DNA of 64,000 nucleotides from 2-02-FULL-66-14 sp037443705 (GTDB lineage Bacteria > Pseudomonadota > Gammaproteobacteria > Burkholderiales > SG8-39), in NCBI GenBank assembly GCA_037443705.1, contig JBBINV010000004.1, positions 35,636 to 99,635 of the forward strand. Reading direction: 5' to 3'. Shown here one piece after another: positions 48,945-58,167 of the stretch. A program made the position numbers and the translations under genes. Numbering within the stretch: the stretch's first letter is position 1; every line of letters starts with the position of its first letter. The notes beneath the pieces were generated by a model. That model was not told the origin of the DNA. It saw only the letters and a program-made list of their open reading frames with translations, and searched no databases.

Positions 48945-50987
48945 ATGATCGTCCGCGCCGCCTGCCCTCACGACTGTCCCGACACCTGCGGGATGCTGGT
49001 GACCGTGGAAAACGGGCGCGCGGTGGCGATCCGGGGCGATCCGTCGATGCCGTTCACGCAGGGCACGCTCTGCACCAAGGTCGCGCACTACCTCGAGCGC
49101 ACCTACGCCCCCGAGCGCCTGCTGCATCCCCTCAGGCGCGTGGGCCCGAAGGGGAAGGGCGAGTTTCGGCGGATCTCGTGGGACGAGGCGCTCGACGAGG
49201 TCGCGGTCCGACTCAAAGCGCTCGCTGCCGAAGACCCGGAAACCATCCTCCCGGTGAGCTACGCCGGCACCATGGGAATGGTGCAGTACGCCTCGATGGA
49301 CCGGCGGTTCTTCCATCGCCTGGGCGCCTCGATCCTCGAGCGCACGCTTTGCTCGCAGGCGGGCAAGTTCGGCATCAAGGCGACGCTCGGCGGCTCGGTG
49401 GGGATGGATCCCGAGCGCTTCGCCGAGGCGAAGCTGATCGTGCTCTGGGGCGCGAACCCGGTGGTCTCGAACCTGCACCTGTGGTCGCGCGTGCAGGAAG
49501 CGAAGCGCCGCGGCGCGAAAGTGGTCGCGATCGACCCCTACCGCAGCCTCTCGGCCGAGAAGTGCACGCAGCACATCGCGCCGTTGCCGGGCACGGATGG
49601 CGCTCTCGCCCTCGGGATGATGCATGTGCTGGTGGCCGAGAACCTGATCGACCGGGACTATGTCGAGCGATACACGCTCGGATTCGATTTGCTGAAAGAA
49701 AGAATCAATTCCTGCCCGCCAGCCTGGGCCGCCGAAGTCTGCGGCCTCACGGTCGAGGAAATCGTCGGTCTCGCCCGGGACTACGGCACGGCGAAGCCGG
49801 CGGCGATCCGGCTGAATTACGGCATGCAGCGGCACGCGGGCGGCGGGATGGCCGCGCGCACCATCGCCTGCCTGCCGGCGCTCACCGGCGCCTGGCGCGA
49901 CCCGGCGGGCGGCATCGTGCTCACGACCGCCGACTACTACGGCTTCGACCACGCCGCGCTCGAGCGGCCCGACCTGCTCGCGGGCCGAACGCCCCGCGTG
50001 ATCAACCACGCGGCGCTCGGCGAGGCGCTCACGGCGGCGCGCCCGCCCGTGCGCGCGGCGATCGTCTACAACAACAACCCGGTCGCGGTGTGCCCGGACT
50101 CGGCGAAAGTGATCGCGGGGTTCTCGCGCGAAGACCTCTTCACCGTGGTGATGGACTCGTTTCCCACCGACACCACGGACTACGCCGACATCGTGCTGCC
50201 GGCGACCACGCAGCTCGAGCACCGGGATGTCCACAAGTCCTACGGGCACCTGTACGTGCTCGCGAACAACCCGGCGATCGCGCCGGTCGGCGAGTCGCTG
50301 CCGAACTCCGAGGTGTTCCGGCGGCTTGCGAAACGGATGGGATTCGACGAACCCTGCTTCGGCGACAGCGACGAGGAGATCTGCGAGCAGGCCCTGAATT
50401 CGCCGTCTTCTCGAATGAAGGGCGTTTCGTGGAGCCAGGTAAAGGCTTCCGGCTGGCAAAGGCTGAACGTCCCCGAGCGCTTCGCGCCGTTCGCGCAGGG
50501 CGGTTTTCCCACGCCCTCGGGAAAGTGCGAGCTCTATAGCGAATGGCTGCGATTGCAAGGCGTCGATCCGGTTCCGTTTTACAACCCTCCGGCCGAAGTC
50601 TCCGATCCGGAGCTCGCCCGGCGGTTCCCGCTCGCGTTCCTGTCGCCGCCCGCGCGCAACTTCCTCAACTCGAGCTTCGCGCACCTCAAGCGTTTCAGGG
50701 ATCTCGAGGGCGAGCCGCGCCTCGAGATGCACGCGGCGGACGCCGAGGCACGGGGCATCCGCGACGGGGATCGCGTACGCGTCTTCAACGGCCGCGGCGA
50801 GTGCCTGCTTCGCGCGCGCGTCAACGGCAAGCCGCGCCGCGGCGTGGTGGTCGCGCCCTCGGTGTGGTGGAAGAAGCACTCGCCCGACGGCCGCAACGCC
50901 AACGACCTCACATCGCAGCGCGTCGCCGACCTCGGCGGGGGCGCGACTTTCTACGATTGCCGGGTCGAAGTCGAGCGTGTCGCATGA
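48945..50987 (+). CDS. Molybdopterin oxidoreductase family protein (cytoplasmic, substrate unknown)
   Basis: A 680-residue Mo/W-bisPGD enzyme. The N-terminus binds 4Fe-4S (AACPHDCPDTCGMLVTVENG and TLCTK further on), followed by MGD-binding parts (LIVLWGANPVVSNLHLW, IDPYRS) and a C-terminal MopB cap domain (NGRGECLLRARVNGKPRRG). There is no Tat signal, so it is cytoplasmic. A Cys in LERTLCSQAGKFG may be the metal ligand (uncertain). Its position just after glcF hints at a link to glyoxylate or formate metabolism, but this is only context. It ends just before a 56-bp palindrome. Confidence 0.85.
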   Translation: MIVRAACPHDCPDTCGMLVTVENGRAVAIRGDPSMPFTQGTLCTKVAHYLERTYAPERLLHPLRRVGPKGKGEFRRISWDEALDEVAVRLKALAAEDPETILPVSYAGTMGMVQYASMDRRFFHRLGASILERTLCSQAGKFGIKATLGGSVGMDPERFAEAKLIVLWGANPVVSNLHLWSRVQEAKRRGAKVVAIDPYRSLSAEKCTQHIAPLPGTDGALALGMMHVLVAENLIDRDYVERYTLGFDLLKERINSCPPAWAAEVCGLTVEEIVGLARDYGTAKPAAIRLNYGMQRHAGGGMAARTIACLPALTGAWRDPAGGIVLTTADYYGFDHAALERPDLLAGRTPRVINHAALGEALTAARPPVRAAIVYNNNPVAVCPDSAKVIAGFSREDLFTVVMDSFPTDTTDYADIVLPATTQLEHRDVHKSYGHLYVLANNPAIAPVGESLPNSEVFRRLAKRMGFDEPCFGDSDEEICEQALNSPSSRMKGVSWSQVKASGWQRLNVPERFAPFAQGGFPTPSGKCELYSEWLRLQGVDPVPFYNPPAEVSDPELARRFPLAFLSPPARNFLNSSFAHLKRFRDLEGEPRLEMHAADAEARGIRDGDRVRVFNGRGECLLRARVNGKPRRGVVVAPSVWWKKHSPDGRNANDLTSQRVADLGGGATFYDCRVEVERVA

Positions 50988-50991
50988 GCGA

Positions 50992-51047
50992 CGAAAAACC
51001 GGGACAGACCCGGATTTCCGGAAATCCGGGTCTGTCCCGGTTTTTCG
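50992..51047. repeat. 56-bp perfect palindrome (REP-like element or terminator)
   Basis: Two 28-base arms (50992-51019 and 51020-51047) are exactly reverse complementary with no unpaired loop bases; the outer ends are CGAAAAACC and GGTTTTTCG and the core includes GGGACAGACCC. It lies four bases after the stop of the molybdopterin enzyme and ends just before the GTG of the next gene. A-tract and T-tract ends make it work as a bidirectional terminator. The GGGTCTGTCCC core resembles dispersed REP-like repeats seen in betaproteobacteria (recollection, unverified). Confidence 0.85.
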
Positions 51048-51048
51048 C

Positions 51049-51990
51049 GTGAGCACGCACGTTTTCCTGAGCGAGCGGCTCGGGCACTACGGCTTCCCCG
51101 AGGGGCACCCGCTCTCCGTGGATCGCCAGGGCGCGTTCTGGCGCGCGGCCTGCGCGCAGGGGCTCGACCGCGCGGTGACGGTCGCGTCCTCCGCCGAAGC
51201 CGGGCGCGAGTCGATCGAGCGCTTTCATTCGGCGGAGTACGTGGACCGCGTGATCGAGGCTTCGGGGCGCGGCACCGGGCATCTCGACTACGGCGACACG
51301 CCGGCGTTCAAGGGCTGCTACGAGGTCGCGGCGCACCTCGTAGGCGCGGCGCTCGAGGGCGCGCGCCGCGTGATGCGGGGCGAGGCGAAGCGCACCTTCC
51401 AGCCCATCGGCGGCCTGCACCACGCCCGGCGCGGCGCGGCGGCGGGCTTTTGCGTGTTCAACGACCTCGGGGTGCTGATCGAGACGCTGCGCGCCGAGCA
51501 TGGCGTGCGCCGCATCGCCTACGTGGACATCGACGTGCACCACGGCGACGGCGTGTACTACGAGTACGAGCGCGACCCCGACCTGATCGTCGCCGACATC
51601 CACGAGGACGGCGCGTATCTGTATCCCGGAAGCGGCTTCGCCTACGAATCCGGACAGGGCGAGGCCGAAGGACGCAAGCTGAACCTCCCACTCGCGCCCG
51701 GCGCGGGCGACGCGGAATTCTTCCGCGCCTGGGACGAGGCCGAGGCGTTCGTGGAGCGCCACGCGCCCGAATTCGTGATCCTGCAATGCGGCGCCGACGG
51801 CCTCGCGGGCGATCCGCTCGCGGACCTGCGCCTCACGCCCGCCGCGCATGCGCACGCCGCGCGGCGCCTGGTCGCGCTCGCCGAGCGGCACGCGGGCGGG
51901 AGGCTCATGGCTTTCGGCGGCGGGGGCTACAGCCTCGAAAACCTCAGCCAGGCGTGGTGCACGGTTCTCGGGGTGCTGGCCGAATCGTAG
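51049..51990 (+). CDS. Histone deacetylase superfamily (AcuC-like) protein
   Basis: A 313-residue arginase/deacetylase-fold protein. Active-site parts are present: GGLHHARRGAAAGFCVFND (His-His pair), VDIDVHHGDGVYY (zinc Asp and His), and a C-terminal FGGGGYSLENLSQAW. Members deacetylate acetyl-lysine or acetylpolyamines; AcuC regulates acetyl-CoA synthetase. The start is GTG 51049, directly after the palindrome. A frame extended to 50977 would translate the palindrome and is unlikely. Its 3' gap to 52101 has a GC hairpin without T run. Confidence 0.88.
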   Translation: MSTHVFLSERLGHYGFPEGHPLSVDRQGAFWRAACAQGLDRAVTVASSAEAGRESIERFHSAEYVDRVIEASGRGTGHLDYGDTPAFKGCYEVAAHLVGAALEGARRVMRGEAKRTFQPIGGLHHARRGAAAGFCVFNDLGVLIETLRAEHGVRRIAYVDIDVHHGDGVYYEYERDPDLIVADIHEDGAYLYPGSGFAYESGQGEAEGRKLNLPLAPGAGDAEFFRAWDEAEAFVERHAPEFVILQCGADGLAGDPLADLRLTPAAHAHAARRLVALAERHAGGRLMAFGGGGYSLENLSQAWCTVLGVLAES

Positions 51991-52100
51991 CGCCGCTCGT
52001 CCGACGGCGCGCGCCGCCCGTCCGCGACGAATGCAAGAAAAAATGAGAAGCGTGGCGCAGTGCGCGCCCTCGCGCAAGGGCGCGTGCGGTAATCGGGGGG

Positions 52101-54704
52101 ATGGGAGTGGAGCAGAAGCTCGAAGCGGCGCGCATCGCGCAGCTGTACCGCAGCGGCCGGGTGGCCTACCTCGCCTCGCCGGTGTACGCGGCGGTGCTGA
52201 TGCTCGTGCTGTGGGGACCGATCACCGCCGGGGTGCTCGTGGCGTGGTTCGCGGTGATGCTCGCGGTGTCGGTCGCGCGCGCGCTGCTCCACCGCTTCCA
52301 CGCCCATGGCGAGAGAATCTTCGCGGCGGGGGCGCTCGCCGGCGGCGCCGCCTGGAGCTTCGTGCCGGTGGTGCTCTTCCCCGAGGCGAGCCCGTCGCAG
52401 CAGATCGCGATCGTGTTCGTGATCGGCGGGAGCATGATCGGCGCCGCGGGCCTTTACGCGACGAGCGCGAAGACCTTCGCCGGATATTCCGCGCTGCCGT
52501 TCGCGCTGACGCTCGCCCGGCTCGCGCTCGTTCCCGACACCACGTACCGCCTGATGGCGCTGATGCTGGTGCTGTTCGCCGGGATCCTGCTGCGCGTGTA
52601 CCGCGACATGCGCGCGGGGGTGGAAGCGGCGCTTCGCTACGGGATGGAGAACGAGGACCTCGCGCGGCGGCTGGCGGCGAGCGAGGCGCGCATTCGCGAC
52701 GCGATCGAGAGCTTTCCCGAGGGCATCGCGGCGTTCGACGCCGAGGAACGGCTGGTGGTATGCAACGAGGAGTACGCGCGCGTCTACGGCGCCGGGCGTG
52801 CGGCCGAGGCGCTGCGCGGCGCGCCGTACGCGGAGATCGCGGCGAACGCCTGGGAGGCCGAGATCGTGCCGCCGGAGTTCGCGGGGCGGCGCGAGGACTG
52901 GATCCAGGAGCGCGTGCTCGAGGCCCGCTCGGGCGCGGCCGTCACGCGCGTCTACCAGACGCGCGACGGGCGCTGGAAGCAGGGCCGCTTCGTGAAGAGC
53001 CGCGGCGGCGGCGGCGTGGGCGTGTTCAGCGACGTCACCGAGCTCAAGCAGGCGCAGGAGCGCTATCTCGCGGTGCTCGCCGAGGAAAGCCTGGTGCTCG
53101 ACACGCTGCCGGTCGGGGTCGCGTTCTTCGAGGAGCGGCGCATCGTGCGCTGCAACCGGCGCATGGAGCAGATGCTCGGCTACGCGCCGGGCGAGCTCGC
53201 CGGGCAGTCCGCGCGCGTCCTCTACTATCGCGAGGAGGCATGGAAGGCGGCGGGCGCGGGCTACGAGCGGCTGCGCGGCGGCGGCGTCGTCGAGGGCGAA
53301 TTCACGCTCGCGAAAAAGGACGGCGGGAAGCTCCGGTGCACGATGCTCACGCGCGCGATCAATCCGGATTCGCCGCACTCGTCCGTGATCGGCGCATTCG
53401 CCGACGTGAGCGAGCGGCACGCGGCCGAAGTCGCGCTGCGCAGCAGCGAATCCATGTACCGCAACCTCGTGGAGACCTCCAACGACCTCGTGTGGTCGCT
53501 CGACGCCGAAGGGCGCTGGACCTATCTCAGCCCCTCGGCGGTGCAGCGCATCTACGGCTGCCGCGCGCAGGACATGCTCGGCGCGCGGCTGCGCGAGGTG
53601 CTCGCCCCCGAGGTGCTCGAGCGCGACAGCGCGGTGCTGGAGCGCATCCTCGGCGGCGAGACGCTGTTCCGCTACGAGACGCGGCACGTGCGGCGCGACG
53701 GGAGCATCGTGGACCTGGCGCTGAACGCCGTGCCGCTCCGGGACGCCTCCGGCGCGATCGTCGGCGCCACCGGCACCGCGCGCGACGTGAGCGAGGAAAA
53801 GGCCGCGGCGGCGGCGCTGCACGAAAGCGTGGAGAAGCTGCGCCTTGCGGTCGAGGCGGCCGACCTCTACTACTGGGAATGGGACGCCGCGAGCGGCGAG
53901 GTGCAATTCGGCCACACGCCCGGCGCTGGGCTCGGGCTTCCCGGCGGCGCGCGGCTGCCCTGGAGGGACTATGTCTCGTACGTGCATCCGGAGGACCGCG
54001 AGCGTTACCTCGCGGCGGGGCGCGCGTCCTTCGAGCGCGGCGAGCCGTACGCGGTCGAGTACCGGGTCGAGGGCGAGGGAGGGCGCCTGCGCTGGTTCTC
54101 GGCGCGCGGCAAGCCGCTCGCGGACGCCACCGGCCGCGTCTATCGCATGATCGGGGTGTCGCAGGACATCACCGAGCGCAAGCGCCAGGACGAGGAGGCG
54201 CGCTTCCTCGCCTATCACGATTCGCTCACGGGGCTGCCCAACCGGCGGCTGCTGGATGACCGCCTGAAGCAGGCGGTGTTCCTCGCGCAGCGGCGCGACA
54301 CCGGCGTCGCGGTGATGCTGATCGACCTCGACCGCTTCAAGCAGGTGAACGACACGCTCGGGCACCGCGCCGGCGACGCCGTGCTGCGCGAGGTCGGGCA
54401 CCGGCTCGCGGCCTGCGTGCGCAAGGCCGACACGCTCGCGCGCCACGGCGGCGACGAGTTCGTCGTCGTGATCCCGGACCTGCAGACGGAATCCGACTGC
54501 CAGGTGGTCGCGGAAAAGGTGCTGCACGCGCTCGAGACGCCGTTCCGCGTGGACGGCCGCGAGTTCCGGATCGGCGCGAGCATCGGCATCTCGCTTTATC
54601 CCGCGGACGCCGGCGACGGCGAGATGCTGCTCAGGAACGCCGACGTCGCGATGTACCGCGCCAAGCAATTGGGTCAGAACAACTACCTGTTCTACCGGCG
54701 TTAG
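52101..54704 (+). CDS. Membrane PAS-GGDEF diguanylate cyclase
   Basis: An 867-residue sensor. Residues ~20-175 hold five or six hydrophobic helices. About four PAS-type segments follow (starting near 195, 325, 450 and 575, for instance RCNRRMEQMLGYAPGELAG and MYRNLVETSNDLVWSLDAEG). The C-terminal GGDEF domain has its active site at 783-787 (ARHGGDEFVVVIP) and an intact inhibitory RxxD site (RKAD) five residues before it. No EAL domain is present, so it should make c-di-GMP with product inhibition. The ATG follows a G-rich ribosome site. The signal sensed is unknown. Confidence 0.92.
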   Translation: MGVEQKLEAARIAQLYRSGRVAYLASPVYAAVLMLVLWGPITAGVLVAWFAVMLAVSVARALLHRFHAHGERIFAAGALAGGAAWSFVPVVLFPEASPSQQIAIVFVIGGSMIGAAGLYATSAKTFAGYSALPFALTLARLALVPDTTYRLMALMLVLFAGILLRVYRDMRAGVEAALRYGMENEDLARRLAASEARIRDAIESFPEGIAAFDAEERLVVCNEEYARVYGAGRAAEALRGAPYAEIAANAWEAEIVPPEFAGRREDWIQERVLEARSGAAVTRVYQTRDGRWKQGRFVKSRGGGGVGVFSDVTELKQAQERYLAVLAEESLVLDTLPVGVAFFEERRIVRCNRRMEQMLGYAPGELAGQSARVLYYREEAWKAAGAGYERLRGGGVVEGEFTLAKKDGGKLRCTMLTRAINPDSPHSSVIGAFADVSERHAAEVALRSSESMYRNLVETSNDLVWSLDAEGRWTYLSPSAVQRIYGCRAQDMLGARLREVLAPEVLERDSAVLERILGGETLFRYETRHVRRDGSIVDLALNAVPLRDASGAIVGATGTARDVSEEKAAAAALHESVEKLRLAVEAADLYYWEWDAASGEVQFGHTPGAGLGLPGGARLPWRDYVSYVHPEDRERYLAAGRASFERGEPYAVEYRVEGEGGRLRWFSARGKPLADATGRVYRMIGVSQDITERKRQDEEARFLAYHDSLTGLPNRRLLDDRLKQAVFLAQRRDTGVAVMLIDLDRFKQVNDTLGHRAGDAVLREVGHRLAACVRKADTLARHGGDEFVVVIPDLQTESDCQVVAEKVLHALETPFRVDGREFRIGASIGISLYPADAGDGEMLLRNADVAMYRAKQLGQNNYLFYRR

Positions 54705-54717
54705 AAAACACGGCGTC

Positions 54718-54737
54718 ATCCCCGCGCAAGCGGGGAT
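54718..54737. repeat. Short hairpin repeat (ATCCCCGC-GCAA-GCGGGGAT)
   Basis: A perfect 8-bp stem with a four-base loop in the 52-base gap between the diguanylate cyclase and the ABC exporter. The surrounding GTCATCCCCGCG...GCGGGGATCC form is a very common dispersed element in proteobacterial genomes (recollection). It has no T tail, so termination is uncertain. Confidence 0.6.
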
Positions 54738-54756
54738 CCGCGGGTATAGTTCCCGA

Positions 54757-56523
54757 ATGAGCTCGTTCCGCCAGTTCGCGCGGCTGGCGCGCTTCGTCGC
54801 GCCTTACCGGGCACGCATCGCCGCCGCGCTCGTGGCGCTCGTGGTGGCGGCCGGATGCGTGCTTGCGCTCGGGCAGGGCCTCAGGCACGTCGTGGACCGC
54901 GGGTTCGGCAGCGGCAGCCCGGAGCTGCTGAACGCGGCGCTCGGCGCGGTCGTGGGGGTCGCGGCGCTCCTTTCGGTCGCGACCTACGTGCGCTTCTACC
55001 TCATGATGACGACCGGCGAGCGCGTCGTCACCGACCTGCGGCGCGCGGTGTTCGACCACGTGCTCGGGCTCGAGCCGGCGTACTTCGAAGCCGCGCGCAC
55101 GGGAGAGGTCATTTCGCGGCTCACCAACGACACCACGATGCTGCAGCAGGTGATCGGCTACGGCGTGTCGATGTTCGCGCGCAACCTCCTCATGATGGCG
55201 GGCGCGATCGCGATGATGTTCTTCGTGAGCTGGAAGCTCGCGGCGCTGGTGCTCGCGGGGATCCCGGCGACGCTCGCGCCGATCCTGCTGCTCGGGCGGC
55301 GCGTGCGGGCTCTCTCGCGCGACAACCAGGACCGGATCGCGGACGTCTCGGCCTACGTGGACGAGGCGGTGCACGAGATCCGGACCGTGCAGGCGTACGC
55401 GCACGAGCCGCTCGACCGCGACGCGTTCGCGCGCCACGCCGAAAGCGCGTACCGCTCGGGTGTCGCGCGCATCGGCCAGAAGGCGGCGCTCATCGCCTCG
55501 GTGATGCTGATCGCGTTCTGCGCCGTGGGCGTGATCCTCTGGATCGGCGGCCACGACGTGCTCGCGGGAAAGCTCACCGCGGGCGAGCTCGCGGCGTTCG
55601 TGTTCTACGCCTTCGTGGCGGCGAGCGGCGCGGGCACCGTTTCGGAGGTGTGGGGCGAGCTTCAGCGCGCCGCGGGCGCCACCGAGCGGCTGATCGAGCT
55701 CCTCGAGACCCGGCCCGCGATCGTGGCGCCGCCGCAGCCGACGCCCGCCCGGCGCGAGGTGAACGAGGTGGCGTTCGAGGCGGTCGGCTTTTCGTATCCC
55801 GCGCGGCCGGAGAATCCGGCGCTGAGCCGGTTCAGCCTGAGGATCCGGCGCGGCGAGCGCGTCGCGCTCGTGGGTCCCTCGGGCGCGGGCAAGTCCACCG
55901 TGTTCGCGCTGCTGTTGCGGTTCTACGACCCGCAGGCCGGGTCGATCCTCGTCGACGGCGTGGACGTGCGCGACATGGATCCGCGCGGGCTGCGCGGCCT
56001 CGCCGCGGTGGTGCCGCAGGAGCCGGTCATCTTCGCCGCGAGCGTGCTCGAGAACGTGCGCTACGGCCGGCCCGGCGCGAGCCTCGCAGAGGTCGAGCGC
56101 GCCTGCGCGCAGGCGCACGCCGCCGAGTTCATCGAACGCCTGCCGCGGAAGTACGATACGCCGCTCGGCGAGCGCGGTGTGACACTCTCGGGCGGGCAGC
56201 GCCAGCGCCTGTCGATCGCGCGCGCGCTCCTCGCCGACCGGCCGATCCTGCTGCTCGACGAGGCGACCAGCTCCCTGGATGCCGCGAGCGAGCGGCTCGT
56301 CCAGCAGGCGCTGGAGGCCCTCGAGCGCGGGCGCACCACGCTCGTGATCGCGCACCGCCTCGCCACCGTGCAGCACGCCGATCGCATCGTCGTGCTCGAC
56401 CGCGGCACGATCGTGGCCGAAGGCACGCACGCCGAGCTCATGCGTCAGGGCGGCCTCTACGCGAGCCTCGCGCAGCTCCAGTTCCTCGACGCCGGCGCCC
56501 CGAGGCTCGAGCGCGTGGCATGA
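54757..56523 (+). CDS. ABC transporter, fused permease/ATPase (MsbA-like exporter)
   Basis: A 588-residue half-transporter. Six N-terminal helices (residues ~15-310) are followed by an ATPase domain: Walker A GPSGAGKST near 372, Q-loop VPQEPVIF, signature LSGGQRQRLSIARAL, Walker B ILLLDEATSSLD, and H-loop IAHRL. It is of the homodimeric lipid/drug exporter type. Substrate is not predictable. It is coupled to the osmoprotectant gene by the ATGA overlap, but it is an exporter and is not expected to power that importer. Confidence 0.9.
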   Translation: MSSFRQFARLARFVAPYRARIAAALVALVVAAGCVLALGQGLRHVVDRGFGSGSPELLNAALGAVVGVAALLSVATYVRFYLMMTTGERVVTDLRRAVFDHVLGLEPAYFEAARTGEVISRLTNDTTMLQQVIGYGVSMFARNLLMMAGAIAMMFFVSWKLAALVLAGIPATLAPILLLGRRVRALSRDNQDRIADVSAYVDEAVHEIRTVQAYAHEPLDRDAFARHAESAYRSGVARIGQKAALIASVMLIAFCAVGVILWIGGHDVLAGKLTAGELAAFVFYAFVAASGAGTVSEVWGELQRAAGATERLIELLETRPAIVAPPQPTPARREVNEVAFEAVGFSYPARPENPALSRFSLRIRRGERVALVGPSGAGKSTVFALLLRFYDPQAGSILVDGVDVRDMDPRGLRGLAAVVPQEPVIFAASVLENVRYGRPGASLAEVERACAQAHAAEFIERLPRKYDTPLGERGVTLSGGQRQRLSIARALLADRPILLLDEATSSLDAASERLVQQALEALERGRTTLVIAHRLATVQHADRIVVLDRGTIVAEGTHAELMRQGGLYASLAQLQFLDAGAPRLERVA

Positions 56524-58004
56524 GGTTTTTCATCGCGTTAACGGTATTTTGTTCCTTGAGTGCGGGGGCAGAAACCCTCCGCATCGGCTCCAAGCGGTTC
56601 ACGGAGTCCTACATCCTCGGCGAGATCCTCGTCCAGACGGCGGCGCGCGCCGGCGTCGCCGCCGAGCACAAGCCGGGACTGGGCAACACCGCGATCCTCG
56701 CCGAGGCGCTCAGGAGCGGCGCGATCGACGTCTATCCCGAGTACACCGGGACGATCGCGCGCGAGATCCTGAAGACCGAGGAGCGGCTCGGGCTCGCCGC
56801 GCTCAACGCGCGGCTCGCGAAGCTCGGACTCGCCGCGAGCGTTCCGCTCGGGTTCAGCAATACCTATGCGGTGGGAGTTCGCAAGGAATTGGCCGAAAGG
56901 CTCGGACTGACGAGAATCTCGGACCTGGCAGGGCACCCCGGTCTGCGTTTCGGTCTCTCGCACGAGTTCCTCGGCCGCAGCGACGGCTGGCCGGGGCTGA
57001 AGGCCGCGTACGCGCTGGGGCACGGCGATCCGGGCGGGCTCGACCACGGGCTCGCCTACGAGGCGCTCGCCGCGGCCGAAATCGACGCGGTGGACATCTA
57101 TTCGACCGACGCCAAGATCGCGCGCTACGGCATCGTCGTGCTCGAGGACGACCGGAAGTTCTTTCCTTCCTACGAGGCCGTGCTGCTCCACCGCTCGGGT
57201 ACCGAGCATCGCTTTGGCGCGGCGTTTGCGGAATGGAAAAAGATCGAAGGAAAAATCGACGCCTCGCGCATGGTCCGGCTCAACGCCCGCGCCGAGCTGG
57301 AGGGAGTCGCGTTCGCCGACGTTGCGAGGGAATTCCTCGGCGACGGCACGGCGAAGCCGCGGCGCAGCCTCGTCCAGGCCACCTTCGGCCCCGATTTCGC
57401 GCGGCTGCTCGCCGAGCACCTCGGGCTCGTGTTCGGCTCGCTCGCGGCGGCGGTAGCGATCGGGGTTCCGCTCGGATTGATTGCGGCAAAAAAAAGAATC
57501 CTCGCGCAGCCGCTGCTCGCCGCCGCGGGGCTGCTGCAGACGATCCCGTCGCTCGCGCTGCTCGCGTTCCTCATCCCGATCACCGGCACGATCGGCCTGT
57601 GGCCCGCGCTGATCGCGCTGTTCCTCTACGCGCTGCTGCCGATCGTGCGCAACACGCACGCGGGGCTCGTGCAGATCGACCGCGGATTGGTGCGCGCGGG
57701 AACGGCATTGGGTCTTCGGAAAAGCCAGGTCCTCGCGAACGTCGAAATCCCCCTCGCGCTGCCCACGATCCTCGCGGGCGTCAAGACTTCGGCGGTGATC
57801 AACGTGGGCACCGCCACCATCGCCGCGTTCATCGGGGCGGGGGGGTTCGGCGAGCGCATCGCGCAGGGCCTGGCGCTCAACGATCATGTGCTCCTGCTCG
57901 CCGGCGCGCTCCCCGCCGCCGCGCTGGCGCTCGCGGTGCATGCCGCCTTCGAGCTCGGCGAGCGCCTCGGCCCCGTCGGCACGCGGCACGCGAAGGCGCT
58001 GTAG
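56520..58004 (+). CDS. Osmoprotectant (glycine betaine/choline-type) ABC importer: binding protein fused to permease
   Basis: A 494-residue fusion. A signal peptide (MRFFIALTVFCSLSAGA) leads to an OpuAC-type substrate-binding domain (LRIGSKRFTESYILGEILVQ, VYPEYTGTIAREIL, YSTDAKIARYGIVVL). From about residue 300 an inner-membrane permease follows with the EAA-like loop (GTALGLRKSQVLANVEIPLA). The family usually works with an OpuCA-type ATPase. None is encoded next to it, as the following gene is a response regulator, so the ATPase must be elsewhere or shared. Domain order is binding then permease. Confidence 0.9.
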   Translation: MRFFIALTVFCSLSAGAETLRIGSKRFTESYILGEILVQTAARAGVAAEHKPGLGNTAILAEALRSGAIDVYPEYTGTIAREILKTEERLGLAALNARLAKLGLAASVPLGFSNTYAVGVRKELAERLGLTRISDLAGHPGLRFGLSHEFLGRSDGWPGLKAAYALGHGDPGGLDHGLAYEALAAAEIDAVDIYSTDAKIARYGIVVLEDDRKFFPSYEAVLLHRSGTEHRFGAAFAEWKKIEGKIDASRMVRLNARAELEGVAFADVAREFLGDGTAKPRRSLVQATFGPDFARLLAEHLGLVFGSLAAAVAIGVPLGLIAAKKRILAQPLLAAAGLLQTIPSLALLAFLIPITGTIGLWPALIALFLYALLPIVRNTHAGLVQIDRGLVRAGTALGLRKSQVLANVEIPLALPTILAGVKTSAVINVGTATIAAFIGAGGFGERIAQGLALNDHVLLLAGALPAAALALAVHAAFELGERLGPVGTRHAKAL

Positions 58005-58167
58005 GGATTCCTTGACGATCAAGGTCTTGGCGCCGCGGGCGCGGCTCAGCCATCCGGGCTATTTCGGAAGCGGACGTCCGCCGCTAGTCTTGCAGGGATT
58101 GCTTGATATTGCGCGCGGTGGCCGGCCGTTTGACTAGAATCGGATCGCCGCCTGTGGGGAGGAGGGC

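Noticed and set aside
50984..51052. 22-codon mini-frame spanning the large palindrome
   Set aside because: It consists almost entirely of the palindrome and has no ribosome site; better explained as a repeat.
58010..58024. CCTTGA-CGA-TCAAGG as an FNR site
   Set aside because: The core spacing differs from TTGAT-N4-ATCAA and the T/A at the fifth positions are missing; kept only as an inverted repeat in the response regulator entry.
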